DNA of 64,000 nucleotides, taken from Gigaspora rosea. Lineage: Eukaryota > Glomeromycota > Glomeromycetes > Diversisporales > Gigasporaceae. This document shows positions 63,390-64,000 of this stretch, piece after piece. The position numbers were made by a program, and so were the translations under genes. The DNA lies in assembly GCA_003550325.1 (NCBI GenBank), contig QKWP01000682.1, positions 30,632-94,631 on the forward strand, read 5' to 3'. Position 1 is the stretch's first letter. Each line of letters opens with the position of its first letter. The notes below the pieces were generated by a model. It ran no database searches. It was not told the origin of the DNA and saw only the letters and a list, made by a program, of their open reading frames with translations.

Positions 63390-64000
63390 AAATTTTATAT
63401 ATAAATATATATCGATTACTAACTGTAAGATATATATCGATATCCATCACCCACACCGATTACTATCGATAGTGATAGTAATCGATATATATCGATATAT
63501 CAATTACTATCGATAGTGATAGTAATCGATATATATCGATATATCGATTACTATCACTATCAATAGTAATCGATATATCAATATATATCGATTACTATCA
63601 CTATCGATAGTAATCGGCGTGGGTGATGGGTATCGATATATATCAATATATCGATTATAATCGATAGTAATAGTAATCGATATATATTGATATATAACAA
63701 TATTAATCGATATATATCTGATATAATATCGATTAATAATTATTATATTCACATAATCATGCTTTTTGAATATTTTACAGGTTTTCGCAAGTTTTCGCAA
63801 TTTAATTATTAATTTTTATTTATTTATAGTTATTATATAATATTTTAATTTATTAAATATACAATATTCACAAGTTTTCGCTTTTTAATATAAAAAATTT
63901 TTTTTATTATATATTATATTTTAAATATTACATATATTATATATTATTATAAAAAAAATAAAAAAAAATAAATCCAAAAAAAAACAAAACTGAAAAAAAT
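63390..64000. repeat. Palindrome-headed repeat family, copy 2 (runs off the window)
   Basis: It begins near GCAAATTTTATATATA, has a large CGATTACTATCGATAGTGAT-type palindrome (63400-63700) and then the same downstream order as copy 1: ATATATCTGATATAATAT, TTATATTCACATAATCAT and ACAGGTTTTCGCAAGTTTTC. The palindrome is longer than in copy 1 because the CGATTACTATCGATAGTGAT unit is repeated. ACCGATTACTATCGATAG on the left and its complement before GGCGTGGGTGATGGG on the right mark the outer arms. Confidence 0.8.

Noticed and set aside
63507-63800. A 97-codon minus-strand ORF rich in Tyr, Ile and Arg
   Set aside because: It is a translation of the CGATTACTATCGATAG palindrome.

Overview
The window is very AT-rich eukaryotic DNA, almost certainly from a fungus. 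Its closest character is that of the arbuscular mycorrhizal fungi (Glomeromycotina, Rhizophagus or Gigaspora type). I infer this from a broken TKL-type kinase whose wording (EINDGH, EIRGIQAYV, LGARETP, YKDIFEKCW) is typical of the expanded kinase families I know from that group, from spliceosomal introns, and from the mix of decayed LINE, hAT, pogo/Tigger and Helitron elements. I see no rRNA gene, no intact tRNA gene, no CRISPR array and no bacterial operon.

Layout. 1-1.7 kb: AT-rich, no gene. 2.2-2.85 kb: copy 1 of a tRNA-headed retroposon. 2.9-7.4 kb: LINE relic A (RT, RNase H, Cys/His tail), split by two hAT-type MITEs with 8-bp target duplications. 7.4-8.8 kb: repeat led by a 195-bp palindrome. 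9.8-11.7 kb: CCGGATAT-type repeat holding retroposon copy 2 and a pogo-type MITE. 12-15 kb: three more MITEs or foldbacks and a keto-rich tract. 16.1-16.9 kb: assembly gap. 17.7-20.0 kb (minus strand): kinase / helical-bundle / pseudokinase gene in decay. 21.1 and 22.9 kb: MITEs. 23.9-28.9 kb: nearly whole hAT element with TIRs and TSD, a dead transposase and retroposon copy 3 nested inside. 30 kb: MITE inside a minus-strand ORF. 31.6-33.8 kb: LINE relic B (ORF1-like and endonuclease). 34.0-34.6 kb: polyadenylated retroposon carrying a duplicated RNA-fold candidate. 35.1-41.5 kb: Helitron (HUH Rep plus PIF1-like helicase) split by a 2-kb TIR insertion. 42.2-43.0 kb: 453-bp tandem duplication. 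45.8-47.3 kb: the best host-type gene, with one intron filled by a pogo-type MITE. 49.5-55.0 kb: pogo/Tigger element with matching TIRs and a CENP-B-like DDE transposase. 55.5-59.4 kb: LINE relic C with a nested MITE. 59.4-62.4 kb: two TIR elements, one holding a 241-bp foldback. 63.1 kb to end: start of an unknown gene cut by a second copy of the palindrome-headed repeat.

The window is a nest of mobile elements, and insertion order can be read directly. Removing the MITEs at 3174, 5332, 30134 and 58656 and the insert at 39026 rejoins the host reading frame or element, so all of these landed after their hosts. Almost every transposon ORF carries stops or frameshifts, so this is a graveyard rather than an active locus. 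The observations most worth a second look are the three-copy, roughly 0.7-1.0 kb tRNA-headed retroposon with a perfect 16-bp TSD and A tail, the duplicated three-way-junction RNA candidate at 34.3-34.5 kb, the kinase-bundle-pseudokinase architecture, and the intron-MITE gene at 45.8 kb.
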